A DNA stretch of 36,855 nt from JBDRFZ01 sp043818395 (GTDB taxonomy: Bacteria > Patescibacteriota > Patescibacteriia > 2-12-FULL-60-25). The translations under genes and the position numbers were made by a program. The notes under the pieces were generated by a model. That model saw only the letters and a program-made list of their open reading frames with translations. It was not told where the DNA came from and did no database searches. This document shows positions 15,268 through 23,901 of the stretch, one piece after another. The stretch spans positions 1-36,855 of the forward strand of contig JBDRFZ010000006.1 in NCBI GenBank assembly GCA_043818395.1. The letters run 5' to 3'. How positions within the stretch are numbered: position 1 is the stretch's first letter; each line of letters opens with the position of its first letter.

Positions 15268-18200
15268 ATGGCTAAAACTTACAAAAAGGTTATATCAACC
15301 TTCATCTCCTTGACGACCATCGCCTGGTCGGTCGGTGTCGGTTCCTTGGCACTTCCGAATGTTGCCTCGGCCGCTACTTTGAACGCCGGTGATCTCATCA
15401 AGGCTTCAGGTCCGGCTTTGTATTACTACGGAGCGGACGCAAAACGCTACGTTTTCCCTAACGAGAAAACGTATTTCTCATGGTATACAGATTTCTCATC
15501 CGTCAAGACCATTTCGGATGCAGAATTGGCTGCCATCACAATTGGATCAAACGTCACGATCCGCCCGGGCACTAAGCTCGTAAAGATTACGACAGATCTT
15601 AGGACCTATGCCGTCTCTAAATGCGGCGTTCTCCACTGGATTGAGTCAGAAACGGTTGCTAAAGCTCTCTACGGTGATGCTTGGAACACCCGCATCGTGG
15701 ATGTACCGGATGGCTTCTTCGTGAACTACACTGTTGGTTCATCAGTCGCCACCAATGTCCATCCGGACGGACAGGTTGTCACTTATTCCGGTGATACCAG
15801 CAAGTACGTTGTTTGGAATGGTGCCAAACGCATGTTCTCATCAGACGCAGCTTATGCTGCCAACATGTTGAACCCGGCGTATGACGTCATGACAACAATT
15901 ACTTATGGTAACGGCTCAGAAGTAACGGGTCGCGAGGCTGATCTCGCGGACGTGGTCTGTGGCGCAGGTTCAGTTGTCGGTGGCGCTTTAACAGCCGCCT
16001 TGGCTTCCGATACCCCAGCCGGAATGAACGTTCCAAAAAATGCTTCTTCAGTTCCATTGGTTAAAGTCAACTTCACAGCCGGAACTGGCGACGTCGTATT
16101 AACCGGCCTTCGCTTTCATCGCGTAGGCGTAGGTGCAGCTTCAGATTTTGCCAACGTCTACTTGTATGACGCTAATGGCAAACGCTTAACCACCGGTCGT
16201 ACCGTTAATTCGAGCTCCAATACAGTCGAATTCAACAGCCTTAATGTAACCATTACGGCAGGTCAGACCTGGTCAGCGCTTGTTTATGGTGATTTCTCGA
16301 GCCCCGCTTCAACCGGTGGACAGCACGCTTTTGAGTTAGTTGACGCGGCTTCGGTCGTGGTCGGCGGCAACTCAACAGTGGGCGGTGCCTATCCCGTACG
16401 CGGCAACGTGTTTACGGTCGGTACCACCATGTCTGCTCGCGTTGATGTCACAAAGGGTGCTAAGCCTTCCAATCCGGTCATCGGGACCAAGGGCGCTGAG
16501 GTTTCCAATTTCAAACTTACTGCCAACACCAATGACGTAAAGATTAATCAGGTCACGCTTTATCAAGCCGGTTCAATCACGAACTCGGATCTGACCAATC
16601 TTAAACTCATGCAGGGAACGACCGAAGTCGCTTCAGCGGCCTCTGTCTCCTCGGATGGTCGTATTGTCTTGAAATTCGCCAACCCATACTTGATTGCCAA
16701 CGGCACAACCAAAGTCTTCTCGCTCAAAGCTGATATCGGTGGTCGCGCAGACCGCACTATCAAGACTTACGTGGAATACACCACGGACGTCACAGCAATT
16801 GACCAGGTCTACAGTGCCGGAGCCGCGGTTTGTATTACCTCAGCTGGTAGCGTATGCACCACGGGTAGCTTCGATGGTAACAGCGCGTCTTCAGATTTCA
16901 TCGAGGTCACAACCCAGGGTGGACAGCTGACGAATGCTTATAACGGTCCCCCGACTTCAAATGTAGCTAAGGGCCAGCTCGCTGTTCCTCTCTACAACTT
17001 CACACTGACTTCGCCGGATAATGCTTTGGAAATCAAGAACATTCGCGTTTCCATTGCCAAGACAGCCGGTTCAGCAGGTACTTGCTATGTCAAGGGTTCA
17101 TCTGGAACCAATTACTTCCGCTCCATCAAGATTAAGAATCTTGATACCGGCGCCACAGTAATGGGTCCGACAGAACTTGCTAGCGGGTTAGGTAATTCTG
17201 CAACAGGTTCCGGAACAATCACTTTCACGGATTCGTTTAACATCAATGCCGGTCAGACAATGAACCTGGCTTTGGTGGCTGACTTATCAAACAGTCAGGA
17301 CGAAGGCGCAGGAACCGGAGGTTTCCTCGACGGCGCTTGTGCTTACCAGGCCACGTTCCAGGCTTTCCAGTCTAACGACGTGCGCGTAGTTGACACAGGT
17401 GAATTCTTGGATATCACCAAGGTTGTTCCTAATTCCACGGTTCTCGGCAATGCGCTCACCGTCAAAGCCTCAAGGCTTGATGTCGCGCTTGCTTCACAAC
17501 CCGTATCCGACACATTGGTCAAGAAGCAGCAGAACGTACCGGTCGCCGGCCTCGTTCTCACGGCTTCTGCCGAATCGGATATCACAGTCACGAGCCTTAC
17601 TTTGGCCGGTCAATCTGACCGCACCACGGCTGGCTGTGCCGGCTTCGGTGGCGCAGCTTGCAACTTGGCAGGCTTGTCACAACGCGTAACGTCCCTCGCT
17701 TTGTACGACGGCGATACGCAGGTAGGTTTGGCTAAAGCTCCGGACACAACCACAGGTAAAGCACAGATCTCAAACATGAACTTGGTTGTTCCTAAGGGCA
17801 CAAGCAAAATCCTGACCATCAAGGCCTCACTTTCATCTACAGCTTCATCAACGTCACCTTATGACAAGATTGCCGTAGGTATGGCCTCAGCTAACGACAT
17901 GTCAGCTCAGGATCAGGATTCCAACACCGTAACCCCAACGCTCTCGGCTGGTGTCACGGGCCAGGTCGGCGCAACGCCGGCGGTCGCCCAGACCATCATC
18001 CCGAATGGCACATTGACGATCCAGGCAGATGCCCACCCGGCTTCGACAATCGTAGTCGCCGGCAAAGATGCATGGGTACCGCTCGCTCAATACAAGGCTA
18101 CGGCTCAATATGAACAGATTGATCTCGATCGCATTGCCGTTTATGCAACCCCGACATCGGGCTTATCAGCAGACAATGCTGACTTCGCCTTGATCGCGGT

Positions 18201-19221
18201 CGCCCAAGACGGTGCGGTTAAAGGTTCTGGTGTTCTGTCATCCGGCGCAACCGGAACCAAGGACATCGACCTTTCGGGCAATAAAGTCATGGTTGCCAAG
18301 GGCGGCACTGCAACCTTCCAATTGTGGGCTAAGCTCTCGAGCGTTCAGGCTTCATCCAGCGTCAACGGCGTCACAACAGGTGTTGCGCGCTCCGGTCACG
18401 CTCCGGCTTTGGGCTTGAATTCAAGTCTGGTCACGGGCGAGTGGGATGCAAACTATGCAGGCAAACTCAACGTCCGCGCTATCGGTAATGCTTCCGGCGA
18501 ACGCGTTTACGCGGCCACCGGCGCAGCTCATGGCAACTCCATGGTGCTCAGAAAGACCTTGCCGATCGTTACCAAGCAATCGCTCTCCTCAACCACGCTG
18601 ACCAACACGAGCCAGCAGGATCTGATCAAGTTCCAGGTTGCGGCTGATGCCAACGGCTCCATCGCCTTTAAACAGGTTATATTTAACCTGTCCAAGTCTG
18701 GAGTTTCACTTAGCAATTTCCGCTTACGCCGTGGAACCACGGATGTACCGGATGCTGACGTGAATATCGTTTTCGCTTCATCGACTGGCCTCAATGTCGT
18801 CGATGCCGAAACAGGTACGCTTGCTGAGACAACTCAGGATAGCGGTAAGCTAATCGTAAGCTTCACAGGTGAAGAAACGATGTCGGGTGCAGGTAACGTT
18901 TATACACTATATGCAGGCGTCTCTGGCGCAGGCAGCGGTGATAACGTAACTGTATCGTTCTACCGTGCCCCATCCACAGCTATTGTTACCGGTTACCTGG
19001 TAAACAGCGTGGCTGATACGGGTCTAACATTGCCAGCCAGCGCTAGCATCTATCACATTGATACAGGTGTTGGTGTTACTGGTGCGTACGGTGCCTCAGG
19101 TTCATTCCTGTGGTCAGATAACTCTGAAGTACCACACTCTTCAGCAGTTGGTTCCTCGCGCGACTGGACAAACGATGTCTACGTGCAGGACGTTTCACAG
19201 TCACAGACCATCAGCTTGTAA
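15268..19221 (+). CDS. Large S-layer-like secreted protein
   Basis: The ATG at 15268 (1317 residues) gives a clean signal peptide: MAKTYKK, a long hydrophobic core, and cleavage near NVASA-A at about 37. The next 200 residues contain three related segments typical of Patescibacteria surface proteins (YYYGADAKRYVFPNEKTYFSW, TYAVSKCGVLHWIESETVAK, YSGDTSKYVVWNGAKRMFSS, the first read without its first Tyr). The remaining 1,080 residues are beta-rich Ig-like modules, dominated by Ser, Thr, Ala, Gly, Val and Asn, with few Cys. No C-terminal anchor or sortase motif is seen. Codon choice is shifted to GGT, AAC, ATC and TTC compared with neighbours, as in highly expressed genes. I infer the main surface-layer protein, perhaps glycosylated by the surrounding enzymes. 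Upstream GTG 15205 and ATG 15247 are alternative starts. Confidence 0.82.
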   Translation: MAKTYKKVISTFISLTTIAWSVGVGSLALPNVASAATLNAGDLIKASGPALYYYGADAKRYVFPNEKTYFSWYTDFSSVKTISDAELAAITIGSNVTIRPGTKLVKITTDLRTYAVSKCGVLHWIESETVAKALYGDAWNTRIVDVPDGFFVNYTVGSSVATNVHPDGQVVTYSGDTSKYVVWNGAKRMFSSDAAYAANMLNPAYDVMTTITYGNGSEVTGREADLADVVCGAGSVVGGALTAALASDTPAGMNVPKNASSVPLVKVNFTAGTGDVVLTGLRFHRVGVGAASDFANVYLYDANGKRLTTGRTVNSSSNTVEFNSLNVTITAGQTWSALVYGDFSSPASTGGQHAFELVDAASVVVGGNSTVGGAYPVRGNVFTVGTTMSARVDVTKGAKPSNPVIGTKGAEVSNFKLTANTNDVKINQVTLYQAGSITNSDLTNLKLMQGTTEVASAASVSSDGRIVLKFANPYLIANGTTKVFSLKADIGGRADRTIKTYVEYTTDVTAIDQVYSAGAAVCITSAGSVCTTGSFDGNSASSDFIEVTTQGGQLTNAYNGPPTSNVAKGQLAVPLYNFTLTSPDNALEIKNIRVSIAKTAGSAGTCYVKGSSGTNYFRSIKIKNLDTGATVMGPTELASGLGNSATGSGTITFTDSFNINAGQTMNLALVADLSNSQDEGAGTGGFLDGACAYQATFQAFQSNDVRVVDTGEFLDITKVVPNSTVLGNALTVKASRLDVALASQPVSDTLVKKQQNVPVAGLVLTASAESDITVTSLTLAGQSDRTTAGCAGFGGAACNLAGLSQRVTSLALYDGDTQVGLAKAPDTTTGKAQISNMNLVVPKGTSKILTIKASLSSTASSTSPYDKIAVGMASANDMSAQDQDSNTVTPTLSAGVTGQVGATPAVAQTIIPNGTLTIQADAHPASTIVVAGKDAWVPLAQYKATAQYEQIDLDRIAVYATPTSGLSADNADFALIAVAQDGAVKGSGVLSSGATGTKDIDLSGNKVMVAKGGTATFQLWAKLSSVQASSSVNGVTTGVARSGHAPALGLNSSLVTGEWDANYAGKLNVRAIGNASGERVYAATGAAHGNSMVLRKTLPIVTKQSLSSTTLTNTSQQDLIKFQVAADANGSIAFKQVIFNLSKSGVSLSNFRLRRGTTDVPDADVNIVFASSTGLNVVDAETGTLAETTQDSGKLIVSFTGEETMSGAGNVYTLYAGVSGAGSGDNVTVSFYRAPSTAIVTGYLVNSVADTGLTLPASASIYHIDTGVGVTGAYGASGSFLWSDNSEVPHSSAVGSSRDWTNDVYVQDVSQSQTISL

Positions 19222-19324
19222 TCCTGGGTCATGCTTGGTCCATATTTGGACTAGCTTCCAAGAACCTACAACTGCGTGACGGGATTCGAATCCGCTTCGG
19301 CGGAGGGGAGTCCCATTGGTTACC

Positions 19325-19352
19325 AAGACCCGGCTTAGGCTGGGTCTTTGGT
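19325..19352 (+). terminator. Terminator of the S-layer-like gene
   Basis: A 10-bp stem, AAGACCCGGC (19325-19334) with GCTGGGTCTT (19339-19348), has one G-U pair and a TTAG loop, and is followed by TTGGTTTGT. It lies 104 nt after the stop codon. The 3' untranslated stretch also contains a GGATTCGAATCC palindrome and a TCCGC-TTCG-GCGGA hairpin. Confidence 0.7.
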
Positions 19353-19360
19353 TTGTACTC

Positions 19361-19456
19361 GGAGACGGGCGGCATGTTTTCAGCCTGCGGAACTCGACGA
19401 CTTTATCTTTAAATGTCCTCGAACAGTCCTCGGCTGAAAACATGCCACCCGTCTCC
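19361..19456. repeat. Long inverted repeat at the head of the repeat array
   Basis: Two 25-nt arms, 19361-19385 (GGAGACGGG...TTTTCAGCC) and 19432-19456 (GGCTGAAAA...CCCGTCTCC), are complementary except at one position and enclose a 46-nt loop. Only the right arm recurs in the other two units of the array, at about 19675-19700 and, diverged, at 19860-19886. Confidence 0.8.
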
Positions 19457-20068
19457 TCGCGGATGCGTTTCGGATGAATGTGAAATACGGGGTGCAGGAT
19501 GTGATTGCCGTCCCGAGTTCGTTTTCTGTCGTCCCGAGCCTATCTCTCTGTCGTCCCGAGCTTGTCGAGGGATCTTGTTGCGTGACTTTCGATGCCAAAA
19601 GATCCTTCGACTCCGCTCCGCTCCGCTCAGGACGACAGGGTCTCTCCGCTCCGCTCAGGTCCTCGAACAGTCCTCGGCTGAAAACATGCCACCCGTCTCC
19701 TCGCGGATGCGTTTCGGATGGGATGTGAACGTCGTCCCGAGCTTGTCGAGGGATCTTGTTGCGTGACTTTCGATACCAAAAGATCCTTCGACTCCGCTCC
19801 GCTTTGCTCAGGACGACAATCCTCAATCTCCCCCTGTTTCTTAGGTCCTCGAATAGTCCTCAGATGGAAAAATGTCATCCATTTCCTCGCGGATGCGTTA
19901 CGGTTGGAATGTGAAATACGGGATGCAGGATGTGATTGCCGTCCTGAGTTCGTTTTCTGTCGTCCCGAGCCTATCTCTCTGTCGTCCCGAGCTTGTCGAG
20001 GGATCTTGTTGCGTGACTTTCGATACCAAAAGATCCTTCGACTCCGCTCCGCTCCGCTCAGGACGACA
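19415..20068. repeat. Three-unit tandem array of composite repeats
   Basis: Units start at 19415, 19659 and 19845 (spacings 244 and 186 nt). Each begins GTCCTCGAAYAGTCCTC, continues with a CTCGCGGATGCGTT block, and ends in an 88-89-nt imperfect palindrome (19549-19637, 19731-19818, 19980-20068) that runs from TGTCGTCCCGAGCTTGTCGA to CTCAGGACGACA. Units 1 and 3 share a longer middle section containing TACGGGRTGCAGGATGTGAT. The palindrome family is that of 3941-4123. Reading frames on both strands here are made of the repeats and are not genes. The whole 19222-20091 region otherwise holds only the terminator. Confidence 0.85.
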
Positions 20069-20091
20069 ATTACCAACCCCTAGCCCACATA

Positions 20092-20100
20092 TGCTATGCT
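20092..20100 (+). promoter_or_regulatory. Extended -10 promoter before the Wzy-TPR gene
   Basis: TGC-TATGCT (hexamer 20095-20100) is 13 nt before the ATG at 20114. The spacing argues that 20114, not the in-frame ATG at 20096 inside the box, is the real start. Confidence 0.5.
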
Positions 20101-20113
20101 GAGCCTTATAAAT

Positions 20114-22501
20114 ATGACTCGTACAGACTCAATAAAGTGGTTAAAAGTAATCACATATATCGGAATTTACGGCGGTTTGCTTATGCCGCTCGTTTTTGTG
20201 CCAAAAGTAATTTTCCCTTTTGTTTTTTCTAAGCTCCTATATTTTCAAATACTTATCGGACTTACTTTTCCGGCTTATTTGATTCTTGCCTGGGTCGAAC
20301 CGAAATTCAGACCGCGCTGGGTGCCGCTTTATTCTGCGATTGTGGCGTATTTCGTAGCCATGCTTATATCCGTATTTTTTGCAGTTGATCCTTTGCGTGC
20401 TTGGTGGGGAAATCAGGAACGCATGAACGGACTATTTACGCTGATTCATTTCTTTGCCTGGTTCACCATGATGACGGCGGTATTAAAAACCTGGGCGGAA
20501 TGGAGAAGACTTTTGATTTATGAAGTCATCCTTTCGGTTATCATGGCTACCGTCGCTTTGCTACAGATTCCTTTTCCAAAGATATTACTTTTTCCAGCCG
20601 GTGATCGTGTAGGTGGTTTGCTTGATAATCCGATCTATATGGCCGCGTATCAGATTTTTAATTTATTTTTTATTGCACTTTTGTGGCTTAAAGGATCTTC
20701 ACGCAATATGAAGATATGGCTGGCCTTGGCCGCTGTAGCGGATATCGGGGCATTCATCGCGGCCCAATCCAGGGGTGCACTTTTGGGGCTTGGTATTGGT
20801 ATCGTGGTATTTGCCATTGTTTATGCACTATTCACAACAAATAAAAAGGCAAAAATTACAGTCCTTTCGTTAATGCTTTTGGCCTTTGTATCGTATGGTT
20901 TTATTTATGCCATGCGGAATACTAATTTGATACAAAATACACCACTCGAACGCTTAACGAATTTTAGTGTCACCACCGAAACGCGTTTCATTGCCTGGAA
21001 AATCGCCTGGCAGGGATTTTTAGAGCGGCCGCTTACGGGTTGGGGGTTGGATGACTTCCATATTCTTTTTAATGCAAAATACAATCCTGAGTCTTTGCGT
21101 TTCGGCTATTACGAAACTTGGTTTGACCGGGCGCATAACACGGTGATGGATGTTCTTTCTATGACCGGTCTTTTTGGTTTTCTCACTTTTGCTGCCATGT
21201 ATATCGCTTTGTATTACAGTGTAATCAAAGCTTATCGAAAAAAATGGATAGACTTGCCGACGTTTAGTATATTTTCCGCTCTGCCGGCTGCGTATTTCAT
21301 GCAGAACTTATTCGTCTTTGATCAGCCGGCGGGATTTGTGATGAGCTTCTTCATGTTTGCGCTTATTGCGCGTGCCACGTCGGCAGAATTTACCGGGGTA
21401 AAGATCGAACAAAAACAACAAGAAGAACAAAAGATAAAGCCCCCGTCTCCCCGTTCTGTGCCCTGGGTGGCTTTTGGGATTTTACAAATTGCGGCTGTGA
21501 TATTGGTCTGGCGAATGTCCGTATTGCCGGCCAGAGCTTCGTATTACAGTATCATGTCAAATAATTATTTTAGCGCATCATTATTTAGCGAAGCTTACAA
21601 ATACGCTAAATTAGCATCAGATATACCAACGCCATATCTTGATGAGCAGACTTTTCTACAGTCCCGGAATTTAATCGCTTTAGCCGAGTCGGGTTCGCTT
21701 CAAAAAATGCCGGAGTGGCGCGACTGGCATGATTTGATCAAGAAAATTACGGACAAACATCTTGAGGAGCATCCGCAAAACACGCATCCGCATTTTATCT
21801 ACGCCCGTTTTCTGCATGCTTTATCGTCCTTTGTCCCGGAGGACGACGCTCAAGCTGAAATTGAATATTTGGCATCAATCAAGACCAGCCCCAGGCGCCA
21901 GCAATTGTATTTCAGTTTGGGACGATATTATATAGAGAGAGGCAGGAAAGAGGAGGGTTACAATGAATTCAAGCAAGCCAGCGATTTTGATCCCGAAATA
22001 GGCGAGGGCCATTGGATGATCGGACTTTCATTGATGTACGACCTGAATCGTCAGGAAGAAGGTGCCAGGGAACTGGCGGCCTCGCAGAATGTAATATCGC
22101 CTTATCTCCTGAAAGATACGCGTGAAGCCGTGGCACTATCAGGTGCTTATTCCTTGTTAGGAGATAAGGAAGGCATGAAAAAACTCGTAGACCTATTGCC
22201 CGGACTTACTGGCGGCAGTATGGATTACTATCTAGGTATTGCAAAAGTACTGGAATCATTGGGAATGATAGACGAACGTAATTTACTGCTCGGCGCCATG
22301 AGCCGCCTGGATCAGACTTTTATGGCGCGCATGGAGCCGCTACGAAACGGATCGGCGACAAGTATCGATGAAAGTTTAAAACAAACAGAGGATTTAGTTG
22401 AAAAACAAACGACTCCCGCGTCTGCCGCGGCAGATACGGCGACGACGCCGGCAATCGTTGCGACTTCGAGTGGATCGGCTGGACCTAGAATTGTTAAATA
22501 A
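20114..22501 (+). CDS. O-antigen ligase/polymerase-like protein with C-terminal TPR domain
   Basis: This 795-residue protein (start chosen behind the -10 box) has about twelve membrane helices in the first 430 residues. They carry family signatures: WGNQERMNGLFTLIHFFAWF, RVGGLLDNPIYMA, AAQSRGALLGLGIG and the periplasmic-loop ETWFDRAHNTVMDVLSMTG. These match the Wzy_C/O-antigen ligase family (PF04932). A further helix near 455-475 leads to a soluble tail of about 300 residues with TPR-like helix pairs such as RRQQLYFSLGRYYIERGRKE and GHWMIGLSLMYDLNRQEEGA, followed by an Ala/Thr/Ser-rich end. The TPR part may bind partners or measure the glycan. It is the second such enzyme in the window. Its 3' end faces a reverse-strand GT gene. 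Confidence 0.88.
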   Translation: MTRTDSIKWLKVITYIGIYGGLLMPLVFVPKVIFPFVFSKLLYFQILIGLTFPAYLILAWVEPKFRPRWVPLYSAIVAYFVAMLISVFFAVDPLRAWWGNQERMNGLFTLIHFFAWFTMMTAVLKTWAEWRRLLIYEVILSVIMATVALLQIPFPKILLFPAGDRVGGLLDNPIYMAAYQIFNLFFIALLWLKGSSRNMKIWLALAAVADIGAFIAAQSRGALLGLGIGIVVFAIVYALFTTNKKAKITVLSLMLLAFVSYGFIYAMRNTNLIQNTPLERLTNFSVTTETRFIAWKIAWQGFLERPLTGWGLDDFHILFNAKYNPESLRFGYYETWFDRAHNTVMDVLSMTGLFGFLTFAAMYIALYYSVIKAYRKKWIDLPTFSIFSALPAAYFMQNLFVFDQPAGFVMSFFMFALIARATSAEFTGVKIEQKQQEEQKIKPPSPRSVPWVAFGILQIAAVILVWRMSVLPARASYYSIMSNNYFSASLFSEAYKYAKLASDIPTPYLDEQTFLQSRNLIALAESGSLQKMPEWRDWHDLIKKITDKHLEEHPQNTHPHFIYARFLHALSSFVPEDDAQAEIEYLASIKTSPRRQQLYFSLGRYYIERGRKEEGYNEFKQASDFDPEIGEGHWMIGLSLMYDLNRQEEGARELAASQNVISPYLLKDTREAVALSGAYSLLGDKEGMKKLVDLLPGLTGGSMDYYLGIAKVLESLGMIDERNLLLGAMSRLDQTFMARMEPLRNGSATSIDESLKQTEDLVEKQTTPASAAADTATTPAIVATSSGSAGPRIVK

Positions 22502-22532
22502 AAAGAGACTTTTAACGATTCGTTTTATTTAA
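22494..22532. terminator. AT-rich hairpin between convergent genes
   Basis: TTAAATAAAA (22494-22503) and TTTTATTTAA (22523-22532) form a 10-bp AT stem across the 27-nt gap between two convergent stop codons. It could act weakly as a terminator in both directions, but has no GC core. Confidence 0.3.
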
Positions 22533-23710
22533 ACCGGCGCGACTTTATCAAGCGCGTCCGTGTTTCCTTTTAGAGTATTGCTCCAAGAAAATCTTTTACT
22601 TAATGTGGCATAGGCCGCAGAGGAGAGGCTTAAACGTTCTTCTTCGTTTGTTCGAAGGCGGCGCATAGCGATAGCGAGAGAAAGGGGATCGTCTTTCGGG
22701 ACGATAAGCCCCGCATCGCCGTCCGGCGAGCCGGTTAACATCCATTTGCATGCTCCGACATCGGTAGCGACAGTCGCGAGTGATGCACACATGGCTTCAA
22801 GAATGGTCCAGGGCATACCTTCTTTTCTGGAGGGCAGGACAAATACATTAAAAGCCGGATAAAGAGCGGAAGCGTCATCACGGTGACCGGTTAGAATAAT
22901 GCGGTCGCCGGATTCTGATTTTTTTTGTTTCTTTTTAAGTTCTTCGAATTCCGGTCCGTCGCCAATAATGACGGCGTATGAGTTGCGATCTTCTTTTAAA
23001 ACGCGATCCAGAACATCCAGATAAGAAATCAACCCCTTAGTGGCATATGCGTTAGCTACCGTACCAAAAACAAAAGCGTGTTCAGGTAGTTGAAGGATCT
23101 GTCTGGCTTCGGCTTTAGTTAAAAGTTGTGAGATGAAATTTTTTACCTCGAGACCGTTTGGTACGGTAACGTACCAATGTCTTGGTCGGATACCCAGCAT
23201 GGGTGCAATTTCGGCATCGCCCGGATGGACTAAGATAATCACATCCTTAAATTTAGCGGTTAGTCTTTCCGTGGTTTGATAAATCCAGCGTTTCCAAGCA
23301 GATAACGGTTCTTTAAAGGCCCAACCACCGATTCGGTAAACGGTCCAGGGTTTTTTGGCGGACATATGGGAAGCGATGCTCCCGATTACACCCATCTTTG
23401 AACTGTTCAAGTGTACGGCATCGGGTCGGAATTCGTTTATTAGTTTTTTTATCTCCAGAACCGCCTGAAAATCTTTTATCGGATTTATCTCCCGGGTTGT
23501 ATGTTTAAGACGGCGAATCGGGATGCCTTTTTTTTCAGCTTCTTTCCATAATTCTCCTTCTCCGCCGGCGGCCAGGAGTACATCTCGTCCTTCGCGCATC
23601 ATCGAATCGCAAAAGCGTATTAAAAACGATTGCACACCGCCCCAATCCGCCTGAGTCACTAAAAGCAGGATGCGGTTGGAGCGTTTGGTTTGGGGTTTTG
23701 CGACTTCCAT
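22529..23710 (-). CDS. GT4 glycosyltransferase
   Basis: This is a 393-residue GT-B enzyme read leftward. The N-domain opens ILLLVTQADWGGVQSFLIRF and contains PDAVHLNSSKMGVIG; the C-domain has GTVANAYATKG, VIIGDGPEFEEL, LTGHRDDA, and the EX7E motif EGMPWTILE with ATDVGACKWML after it. It is the only glycan gene on the minus strand. It has its own leaderless promoter, so it is transcribed apart from its neighbours. No signal peptide is present; it should use a nucleotide sugar at the cytoplasmic membrane face. Donor and acceptor are unknown. Confidence 0.92.
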   Translation of the reverse strand: MEVAKPQTKRSNRILLLVTQADWGGVQSFLIRFCDSMMREGRDVLLAAGGEGELWKEAEKKGIPIRRLKHTTREINPIKDFQAVLEIKKLINEFRPDAVHLNSSKMGVIGSIASHMSAKKPWTVYRIGGWAFKEPLSAWKRWIYQTTERLTAKFKDVIILVHPGDAEIAPMLGIRPRHWYVTVPNGLEVKNFISQLLTKAEARQILQLPEHAFVFGTVANAYATKGLISYLDVLDRVLKEDRNSYAVIIGDGPEFEELKKKQKKSESGDRIILTGHRDDASALYPAFNVFVLPSRKEGMPWTILEAMCASLATVATDVGACKWMLTGSPDGDAGLIVPKDDPLSLAIAMRRLRTNEEERLSLSSAAYATLSKRFSWSNTLKGNTDALDKVAPV

Positions 23711-23716
23711 ATTTCT

Positions 23717-23725
23717 AGGCTAACA
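23717..23725 (-). promoter_or_regulatory. Extended -10 promoter, leaderless, of the reverse-strand GT gene
   Basis: On the minus strand TGT-TAGCCT is followed by six bases (AGAAAT) and the ATG at 23710. The layout equals that of the promoters at 5657 and 13006. Confidence 0.5.
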
Positions 23726-23787
23726 TAACTGAACGGGTATTAGTAGCTAGCCTGTTGACCTTAGTGGATCAAGACAGGCATATTCGT

Positions 23788-23848
23788 CATTCCCGTGAAA
23801 ACGGGAATCCAGTGTAAAAACGGATGGATTTCCGTTTTCACGGGAATG
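23788..23848. repeat. Inverted repeat of the ATTCCCGTGAAAACGGGAAT type
   Basis: Two 24-nt arms (23788-23811 and 23825-23848) are complementary with one mismatch around a 13-nt loop; each arm holds its own smaller palindrome. Relatives of this CATTCCCGxGAAAxCGGGAATCC repeat are dispersed in many bacterial genomes. It fills the 191-nt divergent gap before the asparagine synthase gene, and an over-long reading of that gene would run into it. Confidence 0.8.
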
Positions 23849-23901
23849 ATAAAATTAATAAATGTATACGAAGGTCAACGGTTACTGACTATCTCTCAAT
23901 T

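Noticed and set aside
19258..19310. tRNA-like GGATTCGAATCC segment
   Set aside because: The T-arm would have an A-C mismatch at 53-61, and no matching acceptor, D or anticodon arms are found on either strand; it fits a 3'-UTR hairpin better.
19361..20068. CRISPR array
   Set aside because: Units are about 190-240 nt, of uneven length and internally palindromic, with no short regular repeat-spacer pattern and no cas genes.
19380..20102. Several 70-150-codon frames on both strands between the S-layer and Wzy-TPR genes
   Set aside because: They are made wholly of the tandem repeats, and the same peptide fragments recur in each unit.
23824..23901. N-terminal extension of asparagine synthase
   Set aside because: It would mask the essential Cys2 and is encoded by a dispersed inverted repeat.
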